Of a DNA stretch of 22,014 nt, positions 7,092-14,107 are shown in pieces (the stretch's first letter is position 1; the number at the start of each line of letters is the position of its first letter). The notes beneath the pieces are model-generated. The model was not told where the DNA came from and searched no databases. It saw nothing but the letters and a program-made list of their open reading frames with translations. A program made the translations under genes and the position numbers. Origin of the DNA: Streptosporangiaceae bacterium (GTDB lineage: Bacteria > Actinomycetota > Actinomycetes > Streptosporangiales > Streptosporangiaceae); the NCBI GenBank assembly GCA_030039095.1, contig JASHQP010000084.1, positions 1 to 22,014 of the forward strand, read 5' to 3'.

Positions 7092-7847
7092 CTAGGAGCG
7101 CAGGTACGACGCGCCGTTGAGGTCGAGGATGGCGCCGCTGGCCCACTCGGCGTCCGCAGACGCCAGGTACAGCACGGCCGCGGCGATCTCCTCCGGCCTG
7201 GCGACCCGCTGGAACGGGCTCTGCGCGCGGATCGCGTCTCCCTCAGGGGAGGCGAGGTGCCCCGCGGCCATGTCGGTGTCGACGAACCCGGGCGCCACCG
7301 TGGCGACCGTGATGCCGTGGGGGGCGAGGGCGATCGCCAGCGACTGGCCGAACGCGTTCATGCCGGCCTTGCTCGCGCCGTAGGCCGGCTGGCCTGGCTC
7401 GCCGCGGAACGCGCCGCGGGAGGACACATTGACGATGCGTCCCGCTCGTTTCCCGCTGATCATGTGCTGGACGGCGCACCAGGTCACGTTCGCGGCGCCG
7501 ACGAGGTTGACGCCCAGGGTCTGCTGCCAGGCGGCCTGCCACTGCGCGTATGAGACCTCGGTGATCGGGTGTGCGGTGAAGACGCCTGCGTTGTTCACCA
7601 GGACATCCAGCCCGCCCAGCTCGTCGCACGCGCGGTCCACCATGCGGCGGGCGTCCTCCGGATCGGTCAGGTCGGCCTGCACCACCATGTGGCCGTCCCC
7701 AGAAAGCCCGGCCACCACGTCGGCGGCGAGGCGCGCCGAGTCCCGGTGGTGCACCGCCACGCGGTCGCCCTGGTCTGCGAATGCGCTGGCGATGGCGCGG
7801 CCGATCCCCCGCGAGGCCCCGGTCACCAGGATCGCTCGGTTTGTCAC
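7092..7847 (-). CDS. SDR-family NAD(P)-dependent oxidoreductase, FabG-like
   Basis: 251 aa, classical short-chain dehydrogenase. The cofactor motif TGASRGIGRA is at residues 9-18. The NNAG motif follows HxxxxVLVN. The catalytic Ser lies in NVSSRGAF, and Tyr/Lys in YGASKAG. The C-terminal region has PGFVDTDMA and a tail YLASADAEWASGAILDLNG typical of FabG-like enzymes. The substrate cannot be read from sequence. The start is GTG at 7847 with no convincing ribosome site, so the message may be leaderless. It stands alone; the flank upstream of it (7848-7983) holds a 27-bp tandem repeat. Confidence 0.93.
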   Translation of the reverse strand: MTNRAILVTGASRGIGRAIASAFADQGDRVAVHHRDSARLAADVVAGLSGDGHMVVQADLTDPEDARRMVDRACDELGGLDVLVNNAGVFTAHPITEVSYAQWQAAWQQTLGVNLVGAANVTWCAVQHMISGKRAGRIVNVSSRGAFRGEPGQPAYGASKAGMNAFGQSLAIALAPHGITVATVAPGFVDTDMAAGHLASPEGDAIRAQSPFQRVARPEEIAAAVLYLASADAEWASGAILDLNGASYLRS

Positions 7848-7866
7848 CCGTCGACCCTAGTGGCCG

Positions 7867-7930
7867 GCTTCCGTGCCGCCGTGGCCTGGTCGGGCTTCCG
7901 TGCCGCCGTGGCCTGGTCGGGCTTCCGTGC
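7867..7930. repeat. 27-bp tandem repeat, two full copies plus part
   Basis: Two identical 27-bp units (GCTTCCGTGCCGCC...GGTCGG) at 7867-7893 and 7894-7920, followed by the first 11 nt of a third. They lie between the SDR gene and the small gene at 7984-8196. Confidence 0.9.
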
Positions 7931-7983
7931 CCGCCCCGGCTCCGTCCCCGGCCCGCTGTGGCCCGCCCGGCGTCTCGCCGTGG

Positions 7984-8196
7984 TCAGTCGCCGCCAGGCT
8001 CGTCTTCTCTGCTGTGTACGTGCCGGAGAATCTGGTCGCGCAGGTCGACCAGATCATCGCCGTGGACCATCACCGGGGGAATGGCCCCGCGGATCCGCGC
8101 GTGCCACAGCCGGTCGATGCCCTGCCATGCCTCCCAGCCGGGGAACTCGCCCGCGAGCCCGGCGCCGTCGTTGATGCCATCCATGACGTCGATCAT
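7984..8196 (-). CDS. Small conserved-looking actinobacterial protein (FPGWEAW type)
   Basis: 70 aa (66 if the second ATG at 8184 is used). It contains EFPGWEAWQGIDRLWHAR and PPVMVHGDDLVDLRDQI. FPGWxxW-plus-basic-segment small proteins are common in actinomycetes beside small HTH regulators, usually without assigned function (from memory). The protein is soluble. It is divergent from a GntR-type regulator gene 72 nt away, with a nested inverted repeat between them. There is no clear ribosome site; a -10-like TAGCAT (minus strand, 8218-8213) would give a very short leader. Confidence 0.68.
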   Translation of the reverse strand: MIDVMDGINDGAGLAGEFPGWEAWQGIDRLWHARIRGAIPPVMVHGDDLVDLRDQILRHVHSREDEPGGD

Positions 8197-8206
8197 ACAG
8201 CCATGT

Positions 8207-8262
8207 CAGACCATGCTAAGCAATGGCTTGTCTGGTTTCCGCATGTCGCAGCCGGTTAAGTT
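8207..8262. promoter_or_regulatory. Divergent promoter region with nested inverted repeats
   Basis: CAGAC (8207-8211) and GTCTG (8230-8234) enclose CCAT-GCTAAGCA-ATGG (8211-8226), whose centre is TGC-TAA-GCA. This suits a dimeric regulator site, probably for the adjacent GntR-type protein. On the plus strand TAAGTT (8257-8262) lies 6 nt before the GTG start of that gene, the spacing of a leaderless transcript. On the minus strand TAGCAT (8218-8213) inside the repeat could be the -10 of the 70-aa gene, so binding would block it. Confidence 0.45.
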
Positions 8263-8268
8263 ACCGGC

Positions 8269-8562
8269 GTGAAGATCGACGAGACGTCGCCGGAGCACCC
8301 GTACCTGCAGCTCGCCGGGCTTTTGCGGGCAGACATAGCGTCCGGAAAGATCGCGAACCAGCTCCCGTCGATCACCAAGCTGACGGAGGACACGCGGCTG
8401 GCTGTCGGAACCGTGCGCCGGGCCATCAACATCCTGGTCAAGGAGGGGCTGGTCGAGACCGTGCCCGGCCGGGGAACGTTCGTGATCGAGCAGCGCTCGT
8501 CGCAGGCCCGGCGAGGCCCGGCCGGCGGCCGCCAGCGGCCGCACCCGCACGTCGACCACTAG
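8269..8562 (+). CDS. Small GntR-family winged-helix regulator
   Basis: 97 aa, essentially only the GntR DNA-binding domain. HPYLQLAGLLRADIASGKIANQLPSI is the first helix and turn. KLTEDTRLAVGTVRRAINILVKEGLV holds the HTH recognition helix, and ETVPGRGTFVI is the wing. There is no effector domain after residue 75, only a basic tail (RRGPAGGRQRPHPHVDH). Minimal GntR proteins of this sort are frequent in actinomycetes and often pair with small proteins. The start is GTG 8269 directly behind a -10-like TAAGTT, so it is probably leaderless. It is divergent from the 70-aa gene and likely autoregulated through the shared inverted repeat. Confidence 0.9.
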   Translation: MKIDETSPEHPYLQLAGLLRADIASGKIANQLPSITKLTEDTRLAVGTVRRAINILVKEGLVETVPGRGTFVIEQRSSQARRGPAGGRQRPHPHVDH

Positions 8563-8670
8563 GCGCCGGCCCCCGCGCCGGGCTCCCCTCACCGGGAGGT
8601 TTCCCGGCCAGGGCTCTGCTGTGACCCACATCTCCCCGTTCCACCCCTGCCATCAGCCTCGCACCTGGGC

Positions 8671-8802
8671 GGAAGATGGGATGGGCGCCGGCTGGGCGGC
8701 GCGCGACGAGCTGGGATGGGTGCCGGCCGGGCGGCGCGACGAGCTGGGATGGCCGCCGGCCGGGCGGCGCGACGAGACGGGATGGCCGCCGGCCGGGCGG
8801 CG
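8671..8802. repeat. 33-bp tandem repeat, three good copies and one diverged
   Basis: Units at 8704-8736, 8737-8769 and 8770-8802 differ at only a few positions (core GGGATGG and GCCGGCCGGGCGGCG). A more diverged unit occupies 8671-8703. The unit is a multiple of three, and on the plus strand it encodes an 11-residue period (RDELGWPPAGR). It sits immediately upstream of the hydroxyacid dehydrogenase gene. The flanking 8563-8670 holds nothing else I can identify. Confidence 0.92.
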
Positions 8803-8827
8803 CGCATGACGCTGGAAGGCGGGCAGC

Positions 8828-10057
8828 ATGAAGCCTCGGGAGATCCGTGAACTGGTGCGGCTGCGCGGTTTCGAGGCGGATCGCGACCGCAGGATCCTGC
8901 GCCGGTGCCACGACCTCGATGACCTCAGGCGCGCCGCGCGGCGCCGGCTGCCCAGGCCAGTTTTCGGTTACGCCGACGGCGCGGCCGACGAGGAACTCAC
9001 GCTGCGTGCCAACCGGGCTGCGCTGCGCCGGTGGCGGTTCCGGCCCCGGGTGCTGCGCGACGTGTCCGAGCCGGACCTGTCCACCTCGCTGTTCGGCTCC
9101 GAGCTCTCGGCGCCGATCGGGCTCGCCGCCACCGGTTTCACCAGGGTATTCCACCCGGAAGGGGAGCTCGCGGTGGCGCGAGCGGCGCTGTCCCGCGGCC
9201 TGCCCTACGGCCTGTCGACGTGCGGAACGCACACGATCGAGGAACTGGCCGCGACCGGGCACCCCGACCTATGGTTCCAGCTCTATGTGCTGCGCGACCG
9301 CAAGCTCACCGTGGACCTCGTCGACCGGGCTGCCGCGGCGGGTTTCGGGGTGCTGGAGATCACGGTGGACACCGCGGTTGGCGGCCGCCGCACCCGGGAC
9401 CTGCGCACGGGGTTCACGGCTCCGCCCGCGCTCACGCTCGGCGCGCTGCTCGACATCGCGGTGCGCCCCGGCTACTGGACGTCCATGCTGCGCGCACCGG
9501 CGCTCGAGTACGCCAGCTTCAGCATGCCCGGAGAAGGCGGCCTCAGCACGATTGCTGACGTCACGGCCCAGTTCGACCCCACTCTGAACTGGGACGACGT
9601 TGACGCCATCCGCACCCGGTGGCCGGGCAAGCTCGTGCTGAAGGGCCCGATCGGCCCGGATGACGCCGTCCGGGCCGTGGCTGCAGGGGTCGACGGTATC
9701 CACCTGTCCAACCACGGTGGCCGCCAGCTCGACCGCTGCATACCCACGATCGACCTGGTGCGGCCGGTACGGGAAGCGGTCGGCGAGCAGGTCGCCGTCA
9801 TCGTCGACTCCGGCATCCGCCACGGCTCCGACGTGGCCGTGGCCATCGCGCGCGGTGCCGACATCGGCGTGGTCGGCCGCGGGTACCTGTACGGCCTGGC
9901 CGTCGCCGGGCAGGCGGGCGTCGAGCACGCCATCGGCCTGCTGACCGCGCAACTCCGCCGCACCATCCAGCTTCTCGGCGTGACAACAATCGCGGAACTC
10001 CGAAAGCACGGCGACGAGCTCGTGGTCCCGGCCGGGGATCAGCGCCGCGGCGCGTAG
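8828..10057 (+). CDS. FMN-dependent alpha-hydroxyacid dehydrogenase, LldD-like
   Basis: 409 aa, normal for the family. It oxidises L-2-hydroxyacids such as lactate using FMN in a TIM barrel. Visible motifs, in order: YADGAADEELTLRAN; APIGLAATGFTRVFHPEGE; WFQLYV with the active-site Tyr; TVDTAVGGRR with the Asp; LVLKGP with the FMN-binding Lys; SNHGGRQLD with the catalytic His and substrate-binding Arg; and VDSGIRHGSDVAVAIARGAD and VGRGYLYGLA, which bind the FMN phosphate. GGAAGG 8 nt before ATG 8828 supports the start. Substrate could be lactate or another 2-hydroxyacid. No lactate permease or radical-SAM mycofactocin gene is nearby. A hairpin follows at 10093-10127. Confidence 0.93.
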   Translation: MKPREIRELVRLRGFEADRDRRILRRCHDLDDLRRAARRRLPRPVFGYADGAADEELTLRANRAALRRWRFRPRVLRDVSEPDLSTSLFGSELSAPIGLAATGFTRVFHPEGELAVARAALSRGLPYGLSTCGTHTIEELAATGHPDLWFQLYVLRDRKLTVDLVDRAAAAGFGVLEITVDTAVGGRRTRDLRTGFTAPPALTLGALLDIAVRPGYWTSMLRAPALEYASFSMPGEGGLSTIADVTAQFDPTLNWDDVDAIRTRWPGKLVLKGPIGPDDAVRAVAAGVDGIHLSNHGGRQLDRCIPTIDLVRPVREAVGEQVAVIVDSGIRHGSDVAVAIARGADIGVVGRGYLYGLAVAGQAGVEHAIGLLTAQLRRTIQLLGVTTIAELRKHGDELVVPAGDQRRGA

Positions 10058-10092
10058 CGGCCCGTTGTCAGCAATCCGCCCGGCCGCACCGC

Positions 10093-10127
10093 ATTGACTG
10101 CCCGCAAGGTGCTATCTGCGGGTCAAT
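10093..10127. terminator. Hairpin between convergent genes
   Basis: ATTGA-ctg-CCCGCA (10093-10106) pairs with TGCGGG-TCAAT (10117-10127) around a 10-nt loop: 11 base pairs with a 3-nt bulge. It lies between the dehydrogenase stop (10057) and the convergent small gene stop (10174), so it may act in both directions. There is no U-run. Confidence 0.5.
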
Positions 10128-10173
10128 GGCGAATGGCTGTGCACCGCGGGAGCGGCCTGCGGGAACCGGGAGC

Positions 10174-10404
10174 CTAGAGCTTGGTCAGCTTGTTGTACGG
10201 GGTGGTGATCCGCTCCTGCTGGCTGCCGAAGTCGACGAGGACCGCGATCTCCTCTTCGACACCGATAACCACGCCGAGCCCGTACCTGTCGTGCGTCACC
10301 TGGTCATTCAGCGCGTAGCTTTCGACGTGCCTGACCGGCTCGGGGATGTTATTGAAAGGGCTTCCTGGGAGATAGCGCCGGGTGGCGCTGCGAGCTGCTT
10401 TCAC
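10174..10404 (-). CDS. Small Tudor/CarD-like domain protein
   Basis: 76 aa. After a basic start (MKAARSATRRYLPG) and a NNIPEP linker, residues about 28-76 form a compact beta domain, YALNDQVTHDRYGLGVVIGVEEEIAVLVDFG, ending ERITTPYNKLTKL. VTHxxYGxGxVxxxE...VxFG is the pattern of the SH3/Tudor-like domain at the UvrD/PcrA C-terminus and in CarD-type proteins, which bind RNA polymerase. Related stand-alone small proteins occur widely in actinobacteria (from memory). The role is unknown; binding RNA polymerase is a reasonable guess. The start is GTG 10404, with CATACT 8 nt before it, so the message may be leaderless. Confidence 0.8.
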   Translation of the reverse strand: MKAARSATRRYLPGSPFNNIPEPVRHVESYALNDQVTHDRYGLGVVIGVEEEIAVLVDFGSQQERITTPYNKLTKL

Positions 10405-10421
10405 GAAATACCAGTATGGCC

Positions 10422-10437
10422 CCCCTAAGGGGTTTTT
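10422..10437 (+). terminator. Short hairpin with T-run
   Basis: CCCC-TAA-GGGG at 10422-10432 is followed on the plus strand by TTTTT (10433-10437). The stem is only 4 bp, so the terminator is weak, and the plus strand has no obvious gene ending here. On the minus strand the hairpin spans the stop codon of the truncated AlkZ-like gene. Confidence 0.3.
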
Positions 10438-10901
10438 GGGTGCGGCTCGCTCAGGTTCGTGGCTGCAAGCTGGATTTCGCTGGCCTCGGCATCGGGCGCA
10501 ACGAACGCGAGCAGCCCGGTCCCCTCCGCGGTCACAGCCGCCACCTGTGCCTCTGACAACTCGGTGAACGGCTCAACTCGCAGTGTAACGGCGCCACCAC
10601 GCGGGCGCCTGATCTTCCATGTAGCCCGCCAGAAGCCGTCGATCAGCAGAGTGCCGGTGGTGCCGCCCAGGCCTGGCGGCAGGGGCACGGCGCGGCGGCC
10701 TGGGATGATGCGGGCGCGGTCGGCATGCGAGAGCATGACGTTGTCGTACTCGGGCAGGAACCGCGGCGGCGCGGGGGTATCCGGATCGGGCCTGGGGGCA
10801 TCCGGCAGGTCGAACAGTTCCGCGCCACCGGCGTCGCGGAACGTGCGCAGCTCCGGCACGACCGATGAATGTACCGCAGCGCCGCCAGAGGCCGGGGTCA
10901 T
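10425..10901 (-). pseudogene. 5'-truncated AlkZ-like (HTH_42) gene
   Basis: 158 aa. From PELRTFRDAGGAELFDLP onward it aligns along its whole length with the C-terminal 140 residues of the 376-aa protein at 12977-14107. Shared stretches include LRTFRD, ELFDLP, PRPDPDTPAP, VLIDGF/LLIDGF and EGxxLL.F.APD. About 235 N-terminal residues are missing, including the region with the catalytic QxQ motif, and the first 15 residues (MTPASGGAAVHSSV) are unrelated. The ATG overlaps the stop of the upstream 70-aa gene as ATGA, so the remnant may still be translated. Codon use is intact and there are no internal stops. The two copies differ at many positions, so this is not a fresh duplication. A functional C-terminal-only protein cannot be excluded. 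Confidence 0.75.
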
Positions 10902-11110
10902 CCGCGCGGGGCCGGCCCGCCCTCGGCGAGGAGGTGCAGCCCCGCCTCGACCAGCGCGTAGCCGACCTGGCGCCGCATCTGCGGCCAGCGAGGGGCTACT
11001 GGGGCGGGCCGCCCTGCCGGCCGCGGGGCGTCATCCGCGTGCCGCGCGGCGCCGCGTCGCAGCTCCCGGCAGCGGGAGTCGGCCATCGCGTGCAGCATCC
11101 AGGGGCTCAT
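10898..11110 (-). CDS. Small basic protein coupled to ArsR regulator
   Basis: 70 aa. The start overlaps the ArsR stop (ATGA at 11110-11107) and the stop overlaps the start of the AlkZ-like remnant (ATGA at 10901-10898). The sequence MSPWMLHAMADSRCRELRRGAARHAD has an Arg-rich helix, then a Pro-rich stretch and QVGYALVEAGLHLLAEGG. It looks like the small proteins often seen after ArsR-type genes in streptomycetes and relatives (from memory; no function known). It might help the regulator or be a small membrane-surface protein. Length and coupling argue for a real gene. Confidence 0.62.
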   Translation of the reverse strand: MSPWMLHAMADSRCRELRRGAARHADDAPRPAGRPAPVAPRWPQMRRQVGYALVEAGLHLLAEGGPAPRG

Positions 11111-11802
11111 GAGGCACTCCGGGGGTTGTCGGTGGGTGCCGTGCCGGCGGGTGGTGCCGTGCCGGCGGGTGGGCTGTCGGTCGGCGGGCTGAGCGGGTAG
11201 GAGAACGTGACCATCTCCACCGGCGCCGCGCCCGGCGGCCGCCTGGACGGGTCGGTGAGCCGCTCAGCAAAGCGCGGGTAAATCAGTTCGCTCACCTCGT
11301 CGCGCAGCTGTCTCAGCTCAGCGGGGGTTAGGTAGATCACGTACTCGGACTCCCCGGCGGCCTCCCGCCACTCACGGAGGTAGGCCGCCTTGGTGTCTTG
11401 CCACGTCCGGTACCTGTCGCGCTGGCGCTCGACGAACATGCGGGCGAGAACGTCCGCCGCGAGCTCGGCTTCCGGGTCGTCGTGACCTCTGATCGCGATG
11501 TCGAGCGTCTTCATCCGCCACGGACGCGCCCGGCCCTTGCCGCCCCCGGCCTCCTCCACGAAGCCGTACTTCGCGAGCTGGCGCAGGTGGAACGAGCACG
11601 TGGTCGGCGACTCGGCGATGCGCTCGCCCACCTCGGTGGCAGTCATCGGGCCCTCGACGCCGAGCGTCTCGAGGATCGCTATGCGCACGGGGTGTGAGAG
11701 AGCGCGCATGGTCTGCGCGTCGTTGACCTGCCGTTTCGCCGGCACGCTCTGGTTGGCGTCCGGGTGGTCCGGCTCACCACCGGGAGGATCTTCGAGAGAC
11801 AT
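11107..11802 (-). CDS. ArsR-type winged-helix regulator
   Basis: 231 aa. Residues 24-100 form the HTH: MRALSHPVRIAILETLGVEGPMTATEVGERI, then ESPTTCSFHLRQLAKYGFVEEA with the recognition helix. No cysteine metal site typical of true arsenic sensors is present, so it is a general ArsR/SmtB-fold (HTH_20) regulator. Residues 110-190 are helical (VLARMFVERQRDRYRTWQDTKAAYLREW), as in longer actinobacterial members. The C-terminal end is low-complexity and includes two copies of an 18-bp repeat (GTAPPA). The start ATG 11802 lies 6 nt from a -10 element, giving a leaderless message. The TCTCGA words around the promoter are candidate binding sites for autoregulation. Confidence 0.9.
   Translation of the reverse strand: MSLEDPPGGEPDHPDANQSVPAKRQVNDAQTMRALSHPVRIAILETLGVEGPMTATEVGERIAESPTTCSFHLRQLAKYGFVEEAGGGKGRARPWRMKTLDIAIRGHDDPEAELAADVLARMFVERQRDRYRTWQDTKAAYLREWREAAGESEYVIYLTPAELRQLRDEVSELIYPRFAERLTDPSRRPPGAAPVEMVTFSYPLSPPTDSPPAGTAPPAGTAPTDNPRSAS
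11135..11170. repeat. 18-bp tandem repeat within the ArsR 3' end
   Basis: Two exact 18-bp units at 11135-11152 and 11153-11170. They encode a repeated Pro-Ala-Gly-Thr-Ala-Pro segment in the tail of the ArsR-type protein, outside the DNA-binding domain. Confidence 0.9.
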
Positions 11803-11851
11803 ATCTCGATAGTTCTCTCTCGACAGAAAATTGTCAAGATAAAACTCTCGA
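11792..11851 (-). promoter_or_regulatory. Leaderless ArsR promoter with repeated TCTCGA words
   Basis: On the minus strand a perfect TTGACA (11837-11832) is followed after 17 nt by AACTAT (11814-11809), which ends 6 nt before the ATG, the geometry of a leaderless transcript. TCTCGA occurs at 11804-11809, 11818-11823 and 11846-11851 (starts 14 and 28 apart) and inverted at 11792-11797. TCTCGACA (11818-11825) and TGTCAAGA (11832-11839) form an 8-bp inverted repeat with one mismatch, lying over the -35. These fit autoregulation by the encoded regulator. Confidence 0.6.
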
Positions 11852-11855
11852 AGAA

Positions 11856-12068
11856 CTCCGGCCGCCCGCCCTGGCCCATGTGCGGGCCGCCGACGCCGAC
11901 GCCGACGTGCTCAGCACCGACGGTCCGTACACCGAGGGCAAGGAGCACCTCGGCGGGTTCACGGTCATCGACACGCCCGGCCTCGACGCCGCACTCGAGT
12001 GGGGCCGCAGGTTCGCGGCGGCGACCGGGCTGCCGGCCGAGGTCCGCCCGTTCGCTCAGCTTGGCTGA
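11856..12068 (+). pseudogene. 5'-truncated YciI-family remnant
   Basis: In-frame sequence LRPPALAHV is followed by STDGPYTEGKEHLGGFTVIDTPGLDAALEWGRRFA and VRPF. This is the C-terminal half of YciI-related (DGPF/YCII) proteins, with the DGPYTEGKEHLGGF signature. The N-terminal half (usual start MKYxxL...) is absent: upstream of 11856 the frame runs into the ArsR promoter DNA. The only in-frame start, GTG 11880, would give 62 aa without the ferredoxin-like first half and without a ribosome site. I therefore read it as a remnant. The break abuts the ArsR promoter. Confidence 0.75.
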
Positions 12069-12162
12069 GCCCCGCCCGGCGACGGCGCGCCCCCGGCACG
12101 GGCACAATTGACCCCAGCGGCAGCCGCGAGGGCGCGCGCCGCCGGACAGGGAGGGGCGGCCG

Positions 12163-12969
12163 ATGCCGACCGTGCAGGCGAATGGCATTGAGATCTACTA
12201 CGAGGTGCAGGGCGAGGGCGAGCCCATGGTGCTCATCCCGTACCTCGCCGCTGACCAGGCGTGCTACGCGTTCCAGGTGGCCGACTACGCGAAGCAGTTC
12301 ACGTGCTACAGCGTGGACCTGCGCGGGGCCGGGTTGTCCGGCAAGCCGGAGGGGACGTACACGACGGAGCTATTCGCCGATGACGTCGCCGCGTTCATGC
12401 GCGCGGCCGGCATCGGCCAGGCGCACGTCTTCGGGCTGTCGCTCGGCGCGGCCACCGGCATGTGGCTGGCGGGCAGGTACCCCGAGCTGGTGAAGACGCT
12501 GTCCCTGCACAGCGCGTGGGACCACACCGACCCGTTCCTGCGCGCGGCCGTGGAGACGTGGCAGATCATGGCCCAGGGCCTGGGCAGCGTGACCGAGATG
12601 GTGATCAGGGGGATCTTCCCCTGGTGCTTCACGCCCGAGCTGTACGCGGCCCGGCCCGAGTACGTCGAGTCGCTCGCCGACTTCGTCCGCAGCCGCCCGA
12701 TGGCCCCGGTCGACGCGTTCCTGCGTCAGTCGGAGGCGGTGCTGGCGCACGACGCCCGGGAGGTGCTCGGCTCGATCCAGGCGCCGACACTGATCACGTT
12801 CGGCCGGCACGACCTGGTCTGCTCGACCCGGTTCGCCGACCCGATCACCGACGCGATCGGCGGCAGCGAGGTGCTGGTGTTCGAGGACTGCTCGCACGCT
12901 CCCATCTACGAGAACGCCGAGGAGTTCAACAAGCGGACGCTGGCGTTCCTGAACCGCCACTCGGCGTAA
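12163..12969 (+). CDS. Alpha/beta-fold hydrolase
   Basis: 268 aa. An alpha/beta hydrolase core is seen: strand PMVLIPYL, DLRGAGLSGKPEG, the nucleophile elbow GLSLGAATG (Ser93), the acid in TFGRHDLVCS, and the catalytic His in CSHAPIYENAEEFN. The usual HG oxyanion motif after the first strand is replaced by IPYLAAD. The cap region (about 120-195) is helical. Similar proteins are annotated as 3-oxoadipate enol-lactonase-like or generic hydrolases; the substrate is unknown. GGGAGG about 10 nt before ATG 12163 supports the start. It ends 7 nt before the full-length AlkZ-like gene, so the pair is probably co-transcribed. Confidence 0.92.
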   Translation: MPTVQANGIEIYYEVQGEGEPMVLIPYLAADQACYAFQVADYAKQFTCYSVDLRGAGLSGKPEGTYTTELFADDVAAFMRAAGIGQAHVFGLSLGAATGMWLAGRYPELVKTLSLHSAWDHTDPFLRAAVETWQIMAQGLGSVTEMVIRGIFPWCFTPELYAARPEYVESLADFVRSRPMAPVDAFLRQSEAVLAHDAREVLGSIQAPTLITFGRHDLVCSTRFADPITDAIGGSEVLVFEDCSHAPIYENAEEFNKRTLAFLNRHSA

Positions 12970-12976
12970 CCGCTGG

Positions 12977-14107
12977 ATGCCGGACACGCTGACCCGGCGT
13001 GCGCTGAACCGGGCGCTGCTCGGCCGGCAGCTGCTGCTGCGCCGGGAACCGCTGCCCGGTGCCGCCGGCCCGCGCGCCGGCCGGGTGATCGAGACCGTCG
13101 AGCATCTGGTCGGGCTGCAGGCGCAGGCTCCGTTCCCGCCGTACTACGGGCTGTGGTCCCGGCTGGAGGACTTCCGCCCGGGCGATCTCGCCGAGCTGCT
13201 GCTGGCCAGGAGGGTTGTCCGCATCGGTCTCATGCGCGGGACCATTCACCTGGTCTCCGCCGAGGACTGTCTCGCCCTGCGCCCGGCGCTGCAATCGGTG
13301 CTGGAACGCGGCCTGCGGGGGAACTTTGGCCAGCAGCTCACCGGCGTCGACCGCGCGGAGCTCGCCCGGGCAGGCCGGGCGCTCGTCGAGGACCGGCCGA
13401 TGACCTTCAGCGAGATCGGCGACGCGCTGACGTCCCGGTGGCCGCAATACCCGCGGGGCGCGCTGGCCCAGGGTGTTCGCGCCCTGGTGCCGCTCGTTCA
13501 GGTGCCGCCCCGGGCCGTGTGGGGCCGGGCGGGCCGGGCGGCGCACACCTCGGCCGAGGCGTGGCTCGGCAGGCCACTGCAAGCGGCCGCTTCCGTGGAA
13601 CCAGTGGTGCTCAGGTACCTGGCCGCGTTCGGCCCCGCCACCGTGGCAGACGCCCAGGCCTGGTCGGGCCTGACCGGGCTGCGGGAAGTGATGGGCCGGC
13701 TGGAACCATCGCTGCGCACGTTCCGCGACGAGCAGGGCCGTGAGCTGTTCGACCTGCCCGGCGCGCCGCGGCCGGACCCGGATACCCCGGCCCCCGTCCG
13801 GCTGGTCGCGGAGTTCGACAACCTGGTCCTCTCGCACGGCGACCGGTCCCGGGTCATCAGCGAGCCGGACCGGCAGCGCCTGGCCACCAGGAACGGCATC
13901 TTTCCCGGCACCGTGCTGATCGACGGGTTCGTCCGCGGCATGTGGCGGGTCACCACGGCACGTCGCGCGGCGGTGCTGACCGTCGAGTTGTTCGGGGACG
14001 TCGGCGGGCGTGACCGCGACGCGGTCAGCGCCGAGGGGGAGCGCCTGCTCGGGTTCGCGGCGCCAGACACCCCGGACACCGAGATCCGGTTCGGCCCGAT
14101 CACGTGA
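12977..14107 (+). CDS. AlkZ-like (HTH_42) winged-helix DNA glycosylase-family protein
   Basis: 376 aa, full length for the HTH_42 (PF06224) family. It starts with the typical LTRRALNRALLGRQLLLRRE, and residues 46-51 read GLQAQA. This QxQ matches the catalytic Q-hydrophobic-Q motif of AlkZ-type glycosylases, which excise alkylated bases and unhook interstrand cross-links (Gln48, Gln50). Further family features are the HLV segment, PRPDPDTPAP, EFDNLVLSHGDRSRV and the C-terminal VLIDGFVRGMWRV. Activity on DNA is inferred from the family; many AlkZ-like paralogues are uncharacterised. It follows the hydrolase by 7 nt and is convergent with the amidohydrolase. A truncated relative lies 2 kb away on the other strand. 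Confidence 0.88.
   Translation: MPDTLTRRALNRALLGRQLLLRREPLPGAAGPRAGRVIETVEHLVGLQAQAPFPPYYGLWSRLEDFRPGDLAELLLARRVVRIGLMRGTIHLVSAEDCLALRPALQSVLERGLRGNFGQQLTGVDRAELARAGRALVEDRPMTFSEIGDALTSRWPQYPRGALAQGVRALVPLVQVPPRAVWGRAGRAAHTSAEAWLGRPLQAAASVEPVVLRYLAAFGPATVADAQAWSGLTGLREVMGRLEPSLRTFRDEQGRELFDLPGAPRPDPDTPAPVRLVAEFDNLVLSHGDRSRVISEPDRQRLATRNGIFPGTVLIDGFVRGMWRVTTARRAAVLTVELFGDVGGRDRDAVSAEGERLLGFAAPDTPDTEIRFGPIT

Noticed and set aside
8621..8809. 62-aa open frame built from 11-residue repeats (DELGWPPAGRR)
   Set aside because: It is the translation of the 33-bp tandem repeat. The GTG start has no suitable ribosome site and the opposite strand is also open, so I treat it as repeat DNA.
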